The notes below the pieces were generated by a model. That model saw nothing but the letters and a program-made list of their open reading frames with translations. It was not told where the DNA came from and searched no databases. A stretch of 64,000 nucleotides of DNA from Tamarix chinensis. Taxonomy: Eukaryota > Streptophyta > Magnoliopsida > Caryophyllales > Tamaricaceae. Both the position numbers and the translations under genes were made by a program. Numbering within the stretch: position 1 is the first letter of the stretch; every line of letters begins with the position of its first letter. Shown piece after piece: positions 22,854-32,789 of the stretch. The stretch is taken from contig CM060181.1 of NCBI GenBank assembly GCA_030549775.1, positions 54,607,201-54,671,200 on the forward strand, given 5' to 3'.

Positions 22854-24365
22854 CATCATTTTAAATATTAATATAGTATTTTGGTATTATTTTTTAGGTA
22901 CGAAATTAATTAGCGGGATCTTATAGTATTTAGTAGGATATCATTGTTTTTACATTTTTACTGGAATGTAGGTAACTTTTATACTCTCCTAAAATGTTTA
23001 ATTTTGCATGATAGCACACTAGGGTTTTTGTGTTGAAATATGTTAAGCATGATTATTAAATTATAATTATCTATTATATCCTAAAAATCTATAATAAGAG
23101 CATGTTATCATAAGTAAAATAATTAAAGGACAAAAGTATGGTAAAAATGATCTTTTATGATTATGTGTAACATGTACATGAAAAATGATAGCATATATGG
23201 GTATGCTTAAATCTATTTATGGAATGTTAATCACGGATGTGATCCCTATAGGAAATCAACACCTAAAAGTAGTATTTTGATTTTTACCATGAAAAACATG
23301 CTTAATTTATGTTAATGTGTTACTAAGCATGAGATTATGTGACATTGGATGTATTAGATATGCATACTAGGGTTTTATATACAAAATCTTAAATAATAGT
23401 TAATTAGTCATTTAACTTATCTAAAAATTTATCTACATGATAATTTGGTTTAATTATTATGTTTCAACATTTTTTATGGCTAATTGGTAAATAAAATGGA
23501 TTTAGTAATTTAAGAGGATGTTGATGTGGCTACCTTAATAAAATAGTAATACTTAAAGTGAAACACTTCAAGATTGGGAATGGTGACTCTTTAAGGCTCA
23601 CTACTCTAAATACATGGTTTAGTCCAAGGATAGATTTGGATTTTTGCTGGCATGTCTTAGTACCCTAGTTAGGTCCTATATATTACTTTATTCTATTCTA
23701 CGGACTGATAGGAGATATTCATACTTATGGATTGGGTGTCCTTGTCGATAGGGCATTATGTTACCTTCACATACCAATGTGGCCAGGTTACCTTTAGGTC
23801 CTTAGGTTGATAATCGATAGGACACTGTGTTACCTTGCTAGTGCCAAGATGACAAGAGTACCTTAGTGTCTCTATGTTCGATGTGATCTCCCCTCTTTTG
23901 TGTCTACTTGTGTTTCGGTATCTGCCTTTGTGCCTTCATCTGTTTCAATAGATGTTTTCATACCTACATGTGATGTGATGAGTTGTTATTGTTCTATGCT
24001 TGTGAGCCTACTTGTATTATGATATTTATCATAATTGATGATGAGGTATATGGCATGTGGTTTTTATCTTCAATTTGAGGTTGATGTTGTTTACAATTAT
24101 ACTACAAAGAGCATCATTTAGATATTTTATTGGTAAGTTTCAGTTAATTCCAGATACACAAGTATGGTTAGCAGGAGGTATTAGTGGAATGTGATGATAT
24201 AAATGTTTAATTGACGCATATACAGTGCGAGGTTTCATACCTTGTATTATTATGATTCCTTGCATGCATTCGATGCTGATTTTTCATTTTTGTTTAGTAT
24301 AAAGGGTTTATTAGTACCATTATCCTAAAGGGTTCTTTTTGTAGGCCCCTACTTATTCAATGAAT

Positions 24366-24367
<2 letters not shown>
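21307..24367 (+). mobile_element. 3' LTR of element B (end missing)
   Basis: It starts TGTAACACTC, has a pyrimidine-rich part (21600-22680) with a (CTC/CTT)n tract at 22157-22270, and an ATT repeat at 22801-22852. It aligns with the 5' LTR up to about 24350, where it stops next to (TA)n. Frames such as 22004-22312 (poly-Leu) are microsatellite artefacts. Confidence 0.75.

Positions 24368-24397
<30 letters not shown>
24368..24397. repeat. (TA)n at the junction of element B with CACTA-2
   Basis: An AT dinucleotide run of about 15 units separates truncated LTR B from CACTA-2 sequence that resumes in the intron before exon 6. Confidence 0.8.
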
Positions 24398-24400
<3 letters not shown>

Positions 24401-24436
24401 AACTCAATAATTAACAATATGGAATATTTTATTCTA

Positions 24437-25171
24437 GGGTTTGCAAAAATGTGACTTTTTAGATAATGAACCCTCAATTATTTTAGCGAAAGGATGGGAA
24501 TGCATCACTTATAGTACCCAAACACTGATGGTTATCTTGGCCCCAAATACGAGATCCATATGTGTTGGCATTCTAATGATTGAAGATGCACCCTTGCCTT
24601 GTTATAAAGAGGGTGATGAGGTAGCCATAGTATTGGAAGCTCATGGAAGATTCATACCTTAGATCACAAATAGGATACATCTTAGTACTGAAGAGGCAAT
24701 GGCATCCTCCATCCATGTTATACCTAACATGTTACATATATAGTTTATACCTTATTAATATATATATAATCATTATATTTTTTTTAAAGCTATGAACTAA
24801 GGAATCAAAAATTAAGAATGATCATAAGACAAAGAAATAGAGAATTACTAATGGAAGGGGAAAAAAAAGAGGGAATCAAAAATGAAAGAGAGCTAGATAA
24901 TAAAAATCAGTTGCCCCACAAAATATTCCATCTTTAGAGGAGAACCAACAAATATAAGTACCTCGCCGACTACCACTAGCTTTGGTGATGTTGTATTTCT
25001 ACACCCAAAAATATCTCGATTGCTATTCAATTATAATTAACTATCCTTCAAAGTATGTTGGGAGGGATGATATCATTTACATTGTATCGAAGGAGGTTAT
25101 TAGAGAAATTTATAAGCATGAATGGTTGTCAATAAGGAGTGTTTTCGTCTACGTTAAGTAAGTATTAATTC

Positions 25172-25269
<98 letters not shown>

Positions 25270-25302
25270 CACTTTTTGTTGATTTGTATAATTGTATGAC
25301 AT

Positions 25303-25378
<76 letters not shown>

Positions 25379-25740
25379 AGTTACCATTTATTAATAAATA
25401 TTATTTATTATTGTCATCCATAGGTTAGTTGTTAAGCATGTTGCGATAGAAGGGATATTATCTTCTATTGTGTTTGTGTATCCATACTATAGGACTACCT
25501 ATCTGACTATACTACAGTAAGAAAGGATAGACACATAAACTATATAGTAGATCACATCTTAAATGAGGGGTACAATAACAAGCTTTATCTCGTACCTGGC
25601 CTCGTAAATGATCATTGGATTTTGTATGTTGTCCATCCTGATCAAAACAAATTATATATGTTTGATTCTATCTACAATTATTATGTTCCCTTTTACTATA
25701 AATTCTCAAGGGAAAGAATTAATTGGCATGCTAGTATACT
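24437..25740 (+). pseudogene. CACTA-2 second gene, exons 6-8 equivalents (En/Spm-like domain and C48 peptidase part)
   Basis: Parallel to CACTA-1 exons 6 to 8. At 24437-24690 the sequence reads LQKCDFL, ILAKGWECITYS and LPCYKEGDEVAIVLEAHG, the En/Spm transposase-associated domain. At 24820-25160 a Lys-rich linker and a YVGRDD-like segment follow. At 25430-25740 the sequence reads NKLYLVPGLVNDHWILYVV and MFDSI, which are the histidine and aspartate blocks of a Ulp1-type peptidase. Stops and frameshifts are present. The gene continues at 31110 after CACTA-1. A large (AT)n has expanded in the intron at 25175-25353. Confidence 0.7.
25175..25378. repeat. Long (AT)n and (TATG)n microsatellites
   Basis: About 45 AT units at 25175-25266, a second AT run at about 25305-25352, then TATG units to 25378. 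They lie in the intron between exons 7 and 8 of the CACTA-2 gene; the matching CACTA-1 intron (29446-29554) has none. Confidence 0.9.
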
Positions 25741-25825
25741 TCTTACTTCATTAGTTTATTAATTCATATGTTGTGAATTAATTTTTGTAGATATATAAAG
25801 TTACAATATTATGTATCAACTTTAT

Positions 25826-25828
25826 CTA
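25826..25828. other. Target-site duplication of CACTA-1, left (CTA)
   Basis: CTA directly before CACTAC; identical to the triplet after the right end. Confidence 0.85.
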
Positions 25829-25848
25829 CACTACTACGAAAACGGAAA

Positions 25849-26096
25849 ATAATAACGGGACAATAATAACGGTGGTTCGAAAACCGTTGTCAAACGCGTG
25901 AAAATTAATGGGCGGGAGAGTTTTGATAACGGTTCTAGTTAAAAACCGTTATTAAAAGGGCAACGTTAAAATTTGGATGGATGTTTTAATAACAGTTTTA
26001 TATAAACCGTTATTAAAAGATGTTTTAATAACGGTTCTCTCAGGAACCATTATTAAATCCTCTTTTTAATAACGGTTATCTCAGGAACCGTTATTA
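25849..26096. repeat. Left subterminal palindrome array of CACTA-1
   Basis: Four to five near-palindromes, each with arms like TTTTAATAACGGTT and AACCGTTATTAAAA around a 4-10 base centre. Clear ones lie at about 25922-25958, 25984-26019, 26021-26056 and 26063-26096. The array probably gives binding sites for the element's own TnpA-like protein; this role is inferred from En/Spm. Confidence 0.88.
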
Positions 26097-26136
26097 AAAC
26101 CCCAAAATCAAACTTTTATTTCGCTCAGTTCTGTTT

Positions 26137-26640
26137 CGTGCCAAAGTTTTCAGACTCTCTGCACCTTCGCTCTCTTGCTCTCCTTCTCCTTGCAAACCCT
26201 CGCACCACCAACTCGCACCACCACACCGGCTCCTCTCAAGTAAAGGAAACCCTCGCACCGCCAACTCTCCACCACGCCTCTGCCATTGTCGGCTCTGCAT
26301 GTGCATGCTGTCATTGTTCCGAAGCTAGCTAGCACTTGCACCTTTATCCGCTGTCATGTTTGAAGCCCTTGCCTCTCTCAACATCCTCTATATGTGTTTG
26401 TTCTTCCTCTCGTAACTATCTACTTATATATGTATATATATATAAATGCATGCATGTTGCTACAGGGTTTCGTTTGTTTTTTATTCAAAGATTGTGGTTT
26501 GTCGTTCGAAAATGTGTTTGTTGAATGTGTTGGCTGAAAATTTTGCTGTTTGTTGTTGAATTTGTTGCGTTATTGTTATATATTAACAAATGCATGTGTT
26601 GGCAGAGACCTTTACATATATATATAATATGAATGTGAGT
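26137..26640 (+). other. CACTA-1 region between left array and gene, C-rich leader-like sequence
   Basis: A C/T-rich, relatively GC-rich segment (26140-26420) follows the left array, as a transcribed leader of an En/Spm-type element would. Short open frames on both strands here have no recognisable domain. Confidence 0.4.
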
Positions 26641-26669
26641 GTAGAATTATATACATTTTCACTCATAAA

Positions 26670-26718
<49 letters not shown>

Positions 26719-26899
26719 CATTAATAAGTATAGGAGACTAGCAATAAGATGAGGATTAAATAGATATAGAGAATAAGGAATATATAAAAGTGAATAATTA
26801 AATAGAGAGAAATAATTATGTATGATAATAGTAATAATAATAATAATTATTATTATTATTATTATTAATATGATTTATATATTATGCTTTAATTACATT

Positions 26900-27037
26900 T
26901 AGCTAGGTTTAGGGATTAGGGTTTTTTTTTGTGGTTTAGGGTTAGGTTTTATTATAATAAATTATGGTTAATTAGCTAGGGTTAGGGTTAGGGTTTATCG
27001 TTTATTATGGTTAATTATGGTTAATTAGGGTTAGGGT
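26900..27037 (+). repeat. Telomere-like repeats inside CACTA-1
   Basis: Short blocks of GGGTTA and GGGTTTA units occur, for example TAGGGTTAGGGTTAGGGTTT near 26978-26997 and TTAGGGTTAGGGTTAGGGTT near 27026. They are separated by AATTATGGTTAATTA-like spacers. The units mix 6- and 7-base forms, so they are not a simple plant TTTAGGG array. Confidence 0.75.
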
Positions 27038-27219
27038 TAGGGTTAATATCTTTTTGGAAACGTGTTAGCATGATTCGTATATATATATATATAGAATAGC
27101 ATGATACATTTGAGATTAATTCTTTCTAAGTATGATTCGTATCGATAATATAATGGTACATTATTATGCTCAATACATAACATTCTAACATAATTTATTT
27201 ATTTATTTTTTGTAGAGAT

Positions 27220-30200
27220 ATGACCAACAAAAACATTGATAGGGATAGCAGTGATGAAGAAGGGAAGAGAGGACCTACGATTATGAGAATTATCATAGAC
27301 ATGATGAATAGAGGAGAAGTAGTCGAGTTGGGATGGAATACTTACAATCTTCCCATCGGCCCTTACGCGGATATGTTCTTGACCTACATTTCACTTGTGA
27401 CCCGTAACCGTGTTCCTATCTCCTATAATAATTGGAAGCAGGTTCCACAAGGTCATAAGGAGCATATTTGGCAGGAAATCACGGTAAATATGCTATTTTA
27501 TGTAATCATTTTTGTATGTCAAATGTTATTAATTTTATTACATTAACATCGGTATACATCTACATGTCTTATTTTGCAGAGAGTGTTCAATGTCCCAGAG
27601 AGTAGGAAGAAATGGCTTCTTAGACATTGTGGGAGCGTCTAAGAACCTTTAGGTCATATTTAGCTCGTAGAAAAATGTATAGAAAGAAGGATGGTTCTCT
27701 ACGATAGAACCCACCCAAACGATACGGTTTCATCGATCAAGAAAGTTGGAACCAATTCATTGCTTATCGTCTTACGGGGAATTTTAAGGTACTTGTTAGA
27801 TAACAATTAAACTTTTTGTATCAATCCCAGTATTATGCTTAATATTGAAATAACCATGGAATTATGTTTTGGCTTGTCACATAGGAAAAAAGTACCCAAA
27901 ATAAAGAGATTGCCAAGCAAAATAAAAACCGGCATAATATGGCTCGCAAATGCTATGCAGGCCTTGAAGAGGAGTTGGTATGCATTTTGTGATTATCTAT
28001 TTACATGTAAATGTTGAATTTTATAATAATATTCTTAATTAAGAATATTTTCTTGATTTGTAGCTCCTAGCCCAAGACTTGGACCCATGTACCTCGTTCA
28101 GCAATATTGGTACATTATGGAAGAAGGCTAGAGCAACAAGAGATGGATATGTTAATGAATATGTTGATGTTGCAGCTAAAAAAATTGTAAGTTTGTAGAT
28201 ATCTAGAACCCTACTTAGTTTTCTTTTAGAAAACTATTATATTATGCTTATTCCTATAAGTTAAATTTACAGGACGAACTTGAAACGTCAGAAGGTGAGG
28301 AGGTGGACCAATATAGCATTGTGTCCTAGGCTACAAGAATTGTAGAACACCCTGGAAGACACAGGGGCCTTGGATTGGGTGTTACGAGAATGAGCATATG
28401 TGGTCGATCTCGTGGTTCTCGTAGCACTAATGAGCAAGTCGCCATCCTCACCCAAAAATTGAACGTGGCATTTGAACGGATGGCAACAATGGAGCAAGAG
28501 TTGTCATTTATTAAATCTCAATGGTATAAGCCATCCAATTCAGTAGACCATGATCAGCTTCACATACCTAATGTAAATAGCGTCAGAGATAGTTGTGAAG
28601 CTGATGCATTTCTTTCTACTCTTCCTGAGGTAAGCATTACAAACTATGAATTGTTATTAAATGTATTCAGTGTAATAAATTATTAATAATGTGTAATATT
28701 TTTGTTTAGGGTTTGCATAAATGTGACTTATTAGCGAATGACCTTTCAACAATTTTGGCGAAAGGAAGGGCCTGCATCAGTCACAATACCGAAACGCAGA
28801 CACTCCACGGGTACAATTTAGCCCTAAATACAAGGCCGGTGAGTATTGACACTCCAATCATTGGCAATGCACACTTGCCTTGTTATAAAGAGGGCGATGA
28901 GGCAACCACAGTACTAGAAGCTCATGGAATCTTCGTGGCTTAGCCTGCAGATCAAATACGTCTCACTACTGAAGAGGTATTGACATTTGACATCTTCATT
29001 AGACCTTGTTTAGTAGTTACACTATTCATACCTTTTTCATATATATATATATATGCTCAATATATATTTTGTTTAATATTATCAATTAAGGAATCAAAAA
29101 AGGAATCAAAAAAGAAGACTGCTTCTGCTAGTAAAACCAAGAGACGTACTAGCAGAACGAGCAACACAAAACAGGGCGCTGCTAAAGGAAATAGAGCTAA
29201 ATCTGAAAAATCAGTTGCCCCACAAAATATTCCTTCTTCAGATCAGCAAAGCCAACCTCCACCAGCATTAGCTATATTATATTTTTATGCCCAAAACTAC
29301 CTCAGGGACAATTATATTTTTATTGATTGTCGTCCTGAGTATGTTGGGAGGGACGATGCTACTTACATGGTATCGACGGCTGACATAAGTGACATTTATA
29401 ATCAAGAATGGATGTCAACCATAAGTGTTGTCGTCTATGTCAATTATTTCATTTTAAGATTTTAGTACTCTTAACTTATACAATTGGAATTTTTATGACC
29501 TCTTATATGAGTTATTAGTTATTAACAAATATGCATTGTTTTTGTCGTCCATAGGTTGGTAGCTACTCGAGCTGCGATGGAGGGAATGTTGTCCTCTATT
29601 GTGTTTGTGTGCCCATACTACATAGTTGACGGTAGTACAATAAGAGAGGATAGGCACATAAACTATTTAGCGGATCGCATTTTAATTGAGGGACACAACA
29701 AGCTCTATCTCATTCCTGACCTCGCAAATGAACATTGGGTTTTGTACGCCGTCCGACCTGATCTTAATAAAGTCAATGTGTTTGATTCCCTTCGAACCTA
29801 TGACGTGCCTTTTGAAGTTGCTCGCCGTGGTGGGAAGGAATTTATCGACATGTTAGTATACTTTTCACTTCTTACTTCATTAGCTTATTTATACATATAT
29901 TCACCTAGCTTTCATTATTTGAGGTATATATGCGTACTTACAATATTGTGTATCCAACTCTATTTATCAGGGCACTACAGAATGCGTATCAAAGGAGAGA
30001 GGTGGGAATGGTGTCCCAGACCCAAAGAATGTTCAATACGAGCCTGTCATAGTAAGTAGGAAGGCAACTATTTTGTATTTTATTTTAATTAAAATTAATA
30101 TCTAATAGTTAGAGAGCTAACTGAATTTATTTGACAGTGTCCACAACAGCAAAACGACAAAGATTGTGGATACTATGTATGTAGAGTAATGGATGTAATA

Positions 30201-30457
30201 GTCCAAAATAGATCGGTCAACATAGATCCAAGCCATGTATGTTTTCTTTTCGATATTTTTCCATTAATGAATCATGACATATATGTTTGGTACTTGACGT
30301 AAGTGCTAACTGTATATTAATCAAAACTTGGGATTTGTAGTTTTTCACCGATGATTATGCACAAGGCCAGCAATACAATGTTGAATAAATTGATGAAGTG
30401 AGAGAGCAATGGGCCAAGCATATGCACTCATTCATTCGGTATTGGGTAGAGATCTAG
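27220..30457 (+). pseudogene. CACTA-1 second gene: En/Spm-type transposase-like protein with C-terminal Ulp1/SENP-type (C48) peptidase
   Basis: Inferred exons with GT-AG borders: 27220-27483, 27580-27788, 27885-27977, 28064-28186, 28273-28629, 28710-28976, about 29089-29445, 29555-29849, 29971-30049, 30138-30236 and about 30342-30457. The N-terminal part (WKQVP, RKKWLLRH, QNKNRHNMARKCYAGLEEEL) resembles the plant Ptta/En/Spm transposase family. Exon 5 ends in a heptad-like region (LTQKLNVAFERMATMEQEL) that may dimerise. Exon 6 resembles the TNP1-type domain. A Lys/Arg-rich linker (SKKESKKKTASASKTKRR) follows, then a Ulp1 peptidase fold with His in NEHWVLYAV, Asp in VNVFDSL and Cys in QQNDKDCGYYV. 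Lesions: a one-base shift near 27629, a stop near 27704, stops in exons 5, 6 and 11, and a shift in exon 9. It therefore cannot make the full protein. A SUMO or other substrate is not known. Confidence 0.82.
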
Positions 30458-30761
30458 CTATACATTCTACATGCATGTTCAGTTTTGTATTTTGTCTATG
30501 TCTTTAAGTCTTCTAAGCTAGATTTATGAACATTTTGCTTTGGGGTGTAGAGCTACCAATGCAAGTTGTGGTATGCCTACTAATTTTGATTCTTGAGTAT
30601 ACATGTCTGGTGTATTAACAAGGGATTGATTGAAATTATGATGTGATTGCAGATTTGTTATCAATTGATGTTGTTTTACAATGCAGATTTGGTAATTATT
30701 TGAACATACAACTGTATATGTGGGCAGGAACAAAACTGCAAAAACTAAAAAAAAAACTAGA

Positions 30762-31086
30762 GTTTTAATAACAGTTCTTATGAAAACCGTTATTAAAACC
30801 TTGTTTTAATAACGGTTCTTATGAAAACCGTTATTAAAACTCCAGTTTTTAATAACGGTTTTAATCAGAACCGTTATTAAAACCTATGTTTTAATAACGG
30901 TTTTCATCAGAACCGTTATTAAAAGCTCCTTTTTAACAACGGGTTTTTTTTTGAAAAACCGTTATTAAACATGCATTTTATGCTCAAATTGGCGGGTTTT
31001 TTTTATATTTTTGATAACGGTTATGAACCGTTATTAAAGATTTAATAACGGGCGTTTTAATAATGGTTCAAAACCGTTATTAAAAC
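30762..31086. repeat. Right subterminal palindrome array of CACTA-1
   Basis: About seven near-palindromes in tandem with arms like TTTTAATAACGGTT and AACCGTTATTAAAA; clear ones start near 30762, 30802, 30847, 30889, 30931, 31011 and 31051. Centres vary (TCTTATGAA, TTAATCAG, TTCATCAG), while the arms are nearly constant. This is the strongest repeated signal in the window. Confidence 0.92.
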
Positions 31087-31103
31087 TTCTTTTTGGGATT
31101 GTG

Positions 31104-31106
31104 CTA
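31104..31106. other. Target-site duplication of CACTA-1, right (CTA)
   Basis: CTA directly after ...GGATTGTG; identical to 25826-25828. Confidence 0.85.
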
Positions 31107-31570
31107 TTAGGGCACTACTTATAGCGTATATGTGGTGAGGTAGAAATGGTGTTCCAAACCTAATGAATCTTGAGTATAACCCTGTAATGGTAAGAAAAAT
31201 TATTAGAATTTTATATTTTATTTTAATTCCAATTAATATCTAATAGCACAACAAGCTAATTAATATCATTTTATAGTGTCTATAATAGCAAAGCAGTAAT
31301 GATTGTGGATACTATGTTTATAGATCAATGGATCTCATACTCAAAAACAAATCTATGAACATAAATCCAAGCTTTATATATGTTTTTTTTATTTTCATTA
31401 GTTAATCTTATGACATATTAATTACTAAAAAAATGATCGAATCATATCAAGTTACAATTTTTCAACAATGGATAATGCATAAGGCTAGAAATATGAAGAT
31501 GATGAAATTGATGAAGTTAGAGATGAATTGACTAGGTTTGTACGCTCACACACTCAATATTATAGATCTA
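31107..31570 (+). pseudogene. CACTA-2 second gene, exons 9-11 equivalents (C48 peptidase end)
   Basis: Resumes after CACTA-1. Exon 9 equivalent at 31112-31190 (ALLIAYMW, stop, then GRNGVPNLMN), exon 10 at 31277-31375 with NDCGYYVYRSMD (the catalytic-cysteine block DCGYY kept, two stops before it), and exon 11 at about 31455-31570. It shows that the peptidase was part of the older family member too, and that CACTA-1 carries an extra base in its exon 9. Confidence 0.72.
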
Positions 31571-31879
31571 CATACATACATGCTCTAGTTTGTATCTTAT
31601 ATATCTTATGTTCTTTTATATATGCAATTGGAAAAAAACATACATATATGCATGCAAGTGTGGATGTCATTATTGATATATAATTAGGTTTTATAATCTA
31701 TGAACTTCAACTTAAGAATTTAGAGCTACCAACTTGTGATATGCCTACTAATTTCCATATTTCTGGGAGGAATATCTCTAGATTTATTGGTGTTGTTCTA
31801 CACATTATAGATTTGGTAAACATTAAATCATAAAATTGTGTATGTGGGCTAGAAAAAACTTGTACAACATAAAAAAGAA

Positions 31880-32190
31880 TTATGTTTTAATAATGGTTTT
31901 AGTTAAAATTGTTGTTGAACCACATTTAATAATGGTTTTAAGAAAAGACTATTAACAAAACCTCTTATATTAATAATGGTTATAGCAAATAACTACTAAT
32001 AAAACCTCATCTTTTAATAAAAATTTTACCTTATAAACATTACTAAAATAAGAAGTTAATTACTAAATTTGGTGCAATTTTTGTTTTCTATGGTAGCTGT
32101 TAAACCATTATTAAAGTTTTAATAATGCATAATTCAATAACGGTTGATAATTGTCATTAAAAATATTTAAAAACCATTATCAAAAACTTT
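31880..32190. repeat. Decayed subterminal repeats, right end of CACTA-2
   Basis: Repeated TTTTAATAATGGTTTTA and AACCATTATTAAA-type segments in both orientations, for example near 31884, 31926, 31971, 32100 and 32136. They are degraded relatives of the CACTA-1 array, with CG changed mostly to TG or CA, as expected from long-term cytosine methylation. Confidence 0.65.
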
Positions 32191-32206
32191 TTCTAGGGTG
32201 GTGCAT

Positions 32207-32789
32207 GATGGGAAATTGTGCATAAAATTAGAAGTTGTTCCCATCAATGGAAGATTTGAAGAACCATGTATGTCCATGCCAACAAGTCACAGAGGTTTAG
32301 AAAGCGATTTCCATAATATCACCTTAGTCATATACACTAAAGTTAAAGCCTAAAATTTTGAGGCTGGAAATCAAGTATAACAAGCAATCATATTCGTGAG
32401 CAAGAGTCTAATAAGTACTTGATCATAAGATATTATCATTAGTTCATGAACAAGTGCATACCAAAGAAACCTACTCACAAGTACCTTCTTCCTATCTTCG
32501 ATTTTCTTAGATGTACTCATTGATAAAATAATAAAGAATAATTATCAAATCATAAGGAGAAAATTAATAATAGAAAGCTAGTGCCTCATGTTAGGTCAAC
32601 TCTAAGTTATAATTATTGACCGACTCCAACCACTAGCATTGTCTCAAACTCAACTCCCACTGAATGAAAATTTACTAGAGGCTCTTGTTGTAAAACTTAG
32701 ATTAAATATTATAAATACAATGGCTTTAGATCTTCAAGAAAAAAACATCCCGATAAGCTCTAAATCATGTGTTAGATATCTTTACTCCT
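32207..32789. other. No recognisable gene; junction sequence
   Basis: Between CACTA-2 and the first recognisable pol sequence of element F. I see no domain, repeat or RNA gene. It may be decayed pol of element F. Confidence 0.35.

Larger units (their letters stand above)
16946..24367 (+). mobile_element. Gag-only LTR retroelement B (TR-GAG-like), both outer ends truncated
   Basis: Order: 5' LTR (16946-19815), primer-binding site, gag remnant, purine-rich tract, 3' LTR (21307-24367). No pol genes lie between gag and the 3' LTR, so the internal region is only about 1.5 kb. The two LTRs align over about 2.2 kb (for example 17160-19390 with 22310-24310). The 5' LTR lacks its first 0.85 kb and starts in a CTC-rich tract. 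The 3' LTR lacks its last 0.5 kb and ends at a (TA)n run. The host on both sides is CACTA-2. LTR divergence is obvious by eye, so the insertion is old. Confidence 0.8.
25829..31103 (+). mobile_element. CACTA-1, complete CACTA (En/Spm) transposon, 5,275 bp
   Basis: The left end is CACTACTACGAAAACGG and the right end, reversed, is CACAATCCCAAAAAGAAG, so both termini start CAC and are imperfect inverted repeats. The element is flanked by the same triplet CTA at 25826-25828 and 31104-31106, the 3-bp target duplication typical of this superfamily. Removing it restores the CACTA-2 gene across its intron 8 (TTTATCTATTAG then GGCACTAC, matching CACTA-1 around 29965-29975). It carries dense palindromic subterminal arrays and one multi-exon gene (27220-30457). 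The TNP2 gene is absent, so it would need transposase from elsewhere. Confidence 0.92.
13794..32203 (+). mobile_element. CACTA-2, old CACTA (En/Spm) transposon interrupted by two later insertions
   Basis: The left end starts CACTACTCAAGAAT at 13794. The right end, reversed, starts CACCACCCTAGAAAAAG at 32203, comparable with CACTACTACGAAAACGG of CACTA-1. Flanking triplets are TAT and CAT, a possible decayed 3-bp target duplication. Inside are decayed AATAACGG-type subterminal repeats, a TNP2 transposase remnant and the downstream half of a second gene, all in the same order and orientation as a CACTA family. The copy is split by LTR element B (16946-24367) and by CACTA-1 (25829-31106). Without the insertions it would be about 5.7 kb. 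The stretch between the TNP2 fragment and exon 6 of the second gene is missing, lost around the LTR insertion. Confidence 0.75.

Noticed and set aside
26978..27035. Possible chromosome end or internal telomere
   Set aside because: Only a few short mixed units, placed inside a bounded CACTA element with a target duplication, so it is not a chromosome end.
30762..31086. CRISPR-like array of repeats and spacers
   Set aside because: Repeats are self-complementary pairs with short variable centres at the end of a CACTA element in plant DNA; there are no cas genes and spacing is not CRISPR-like.
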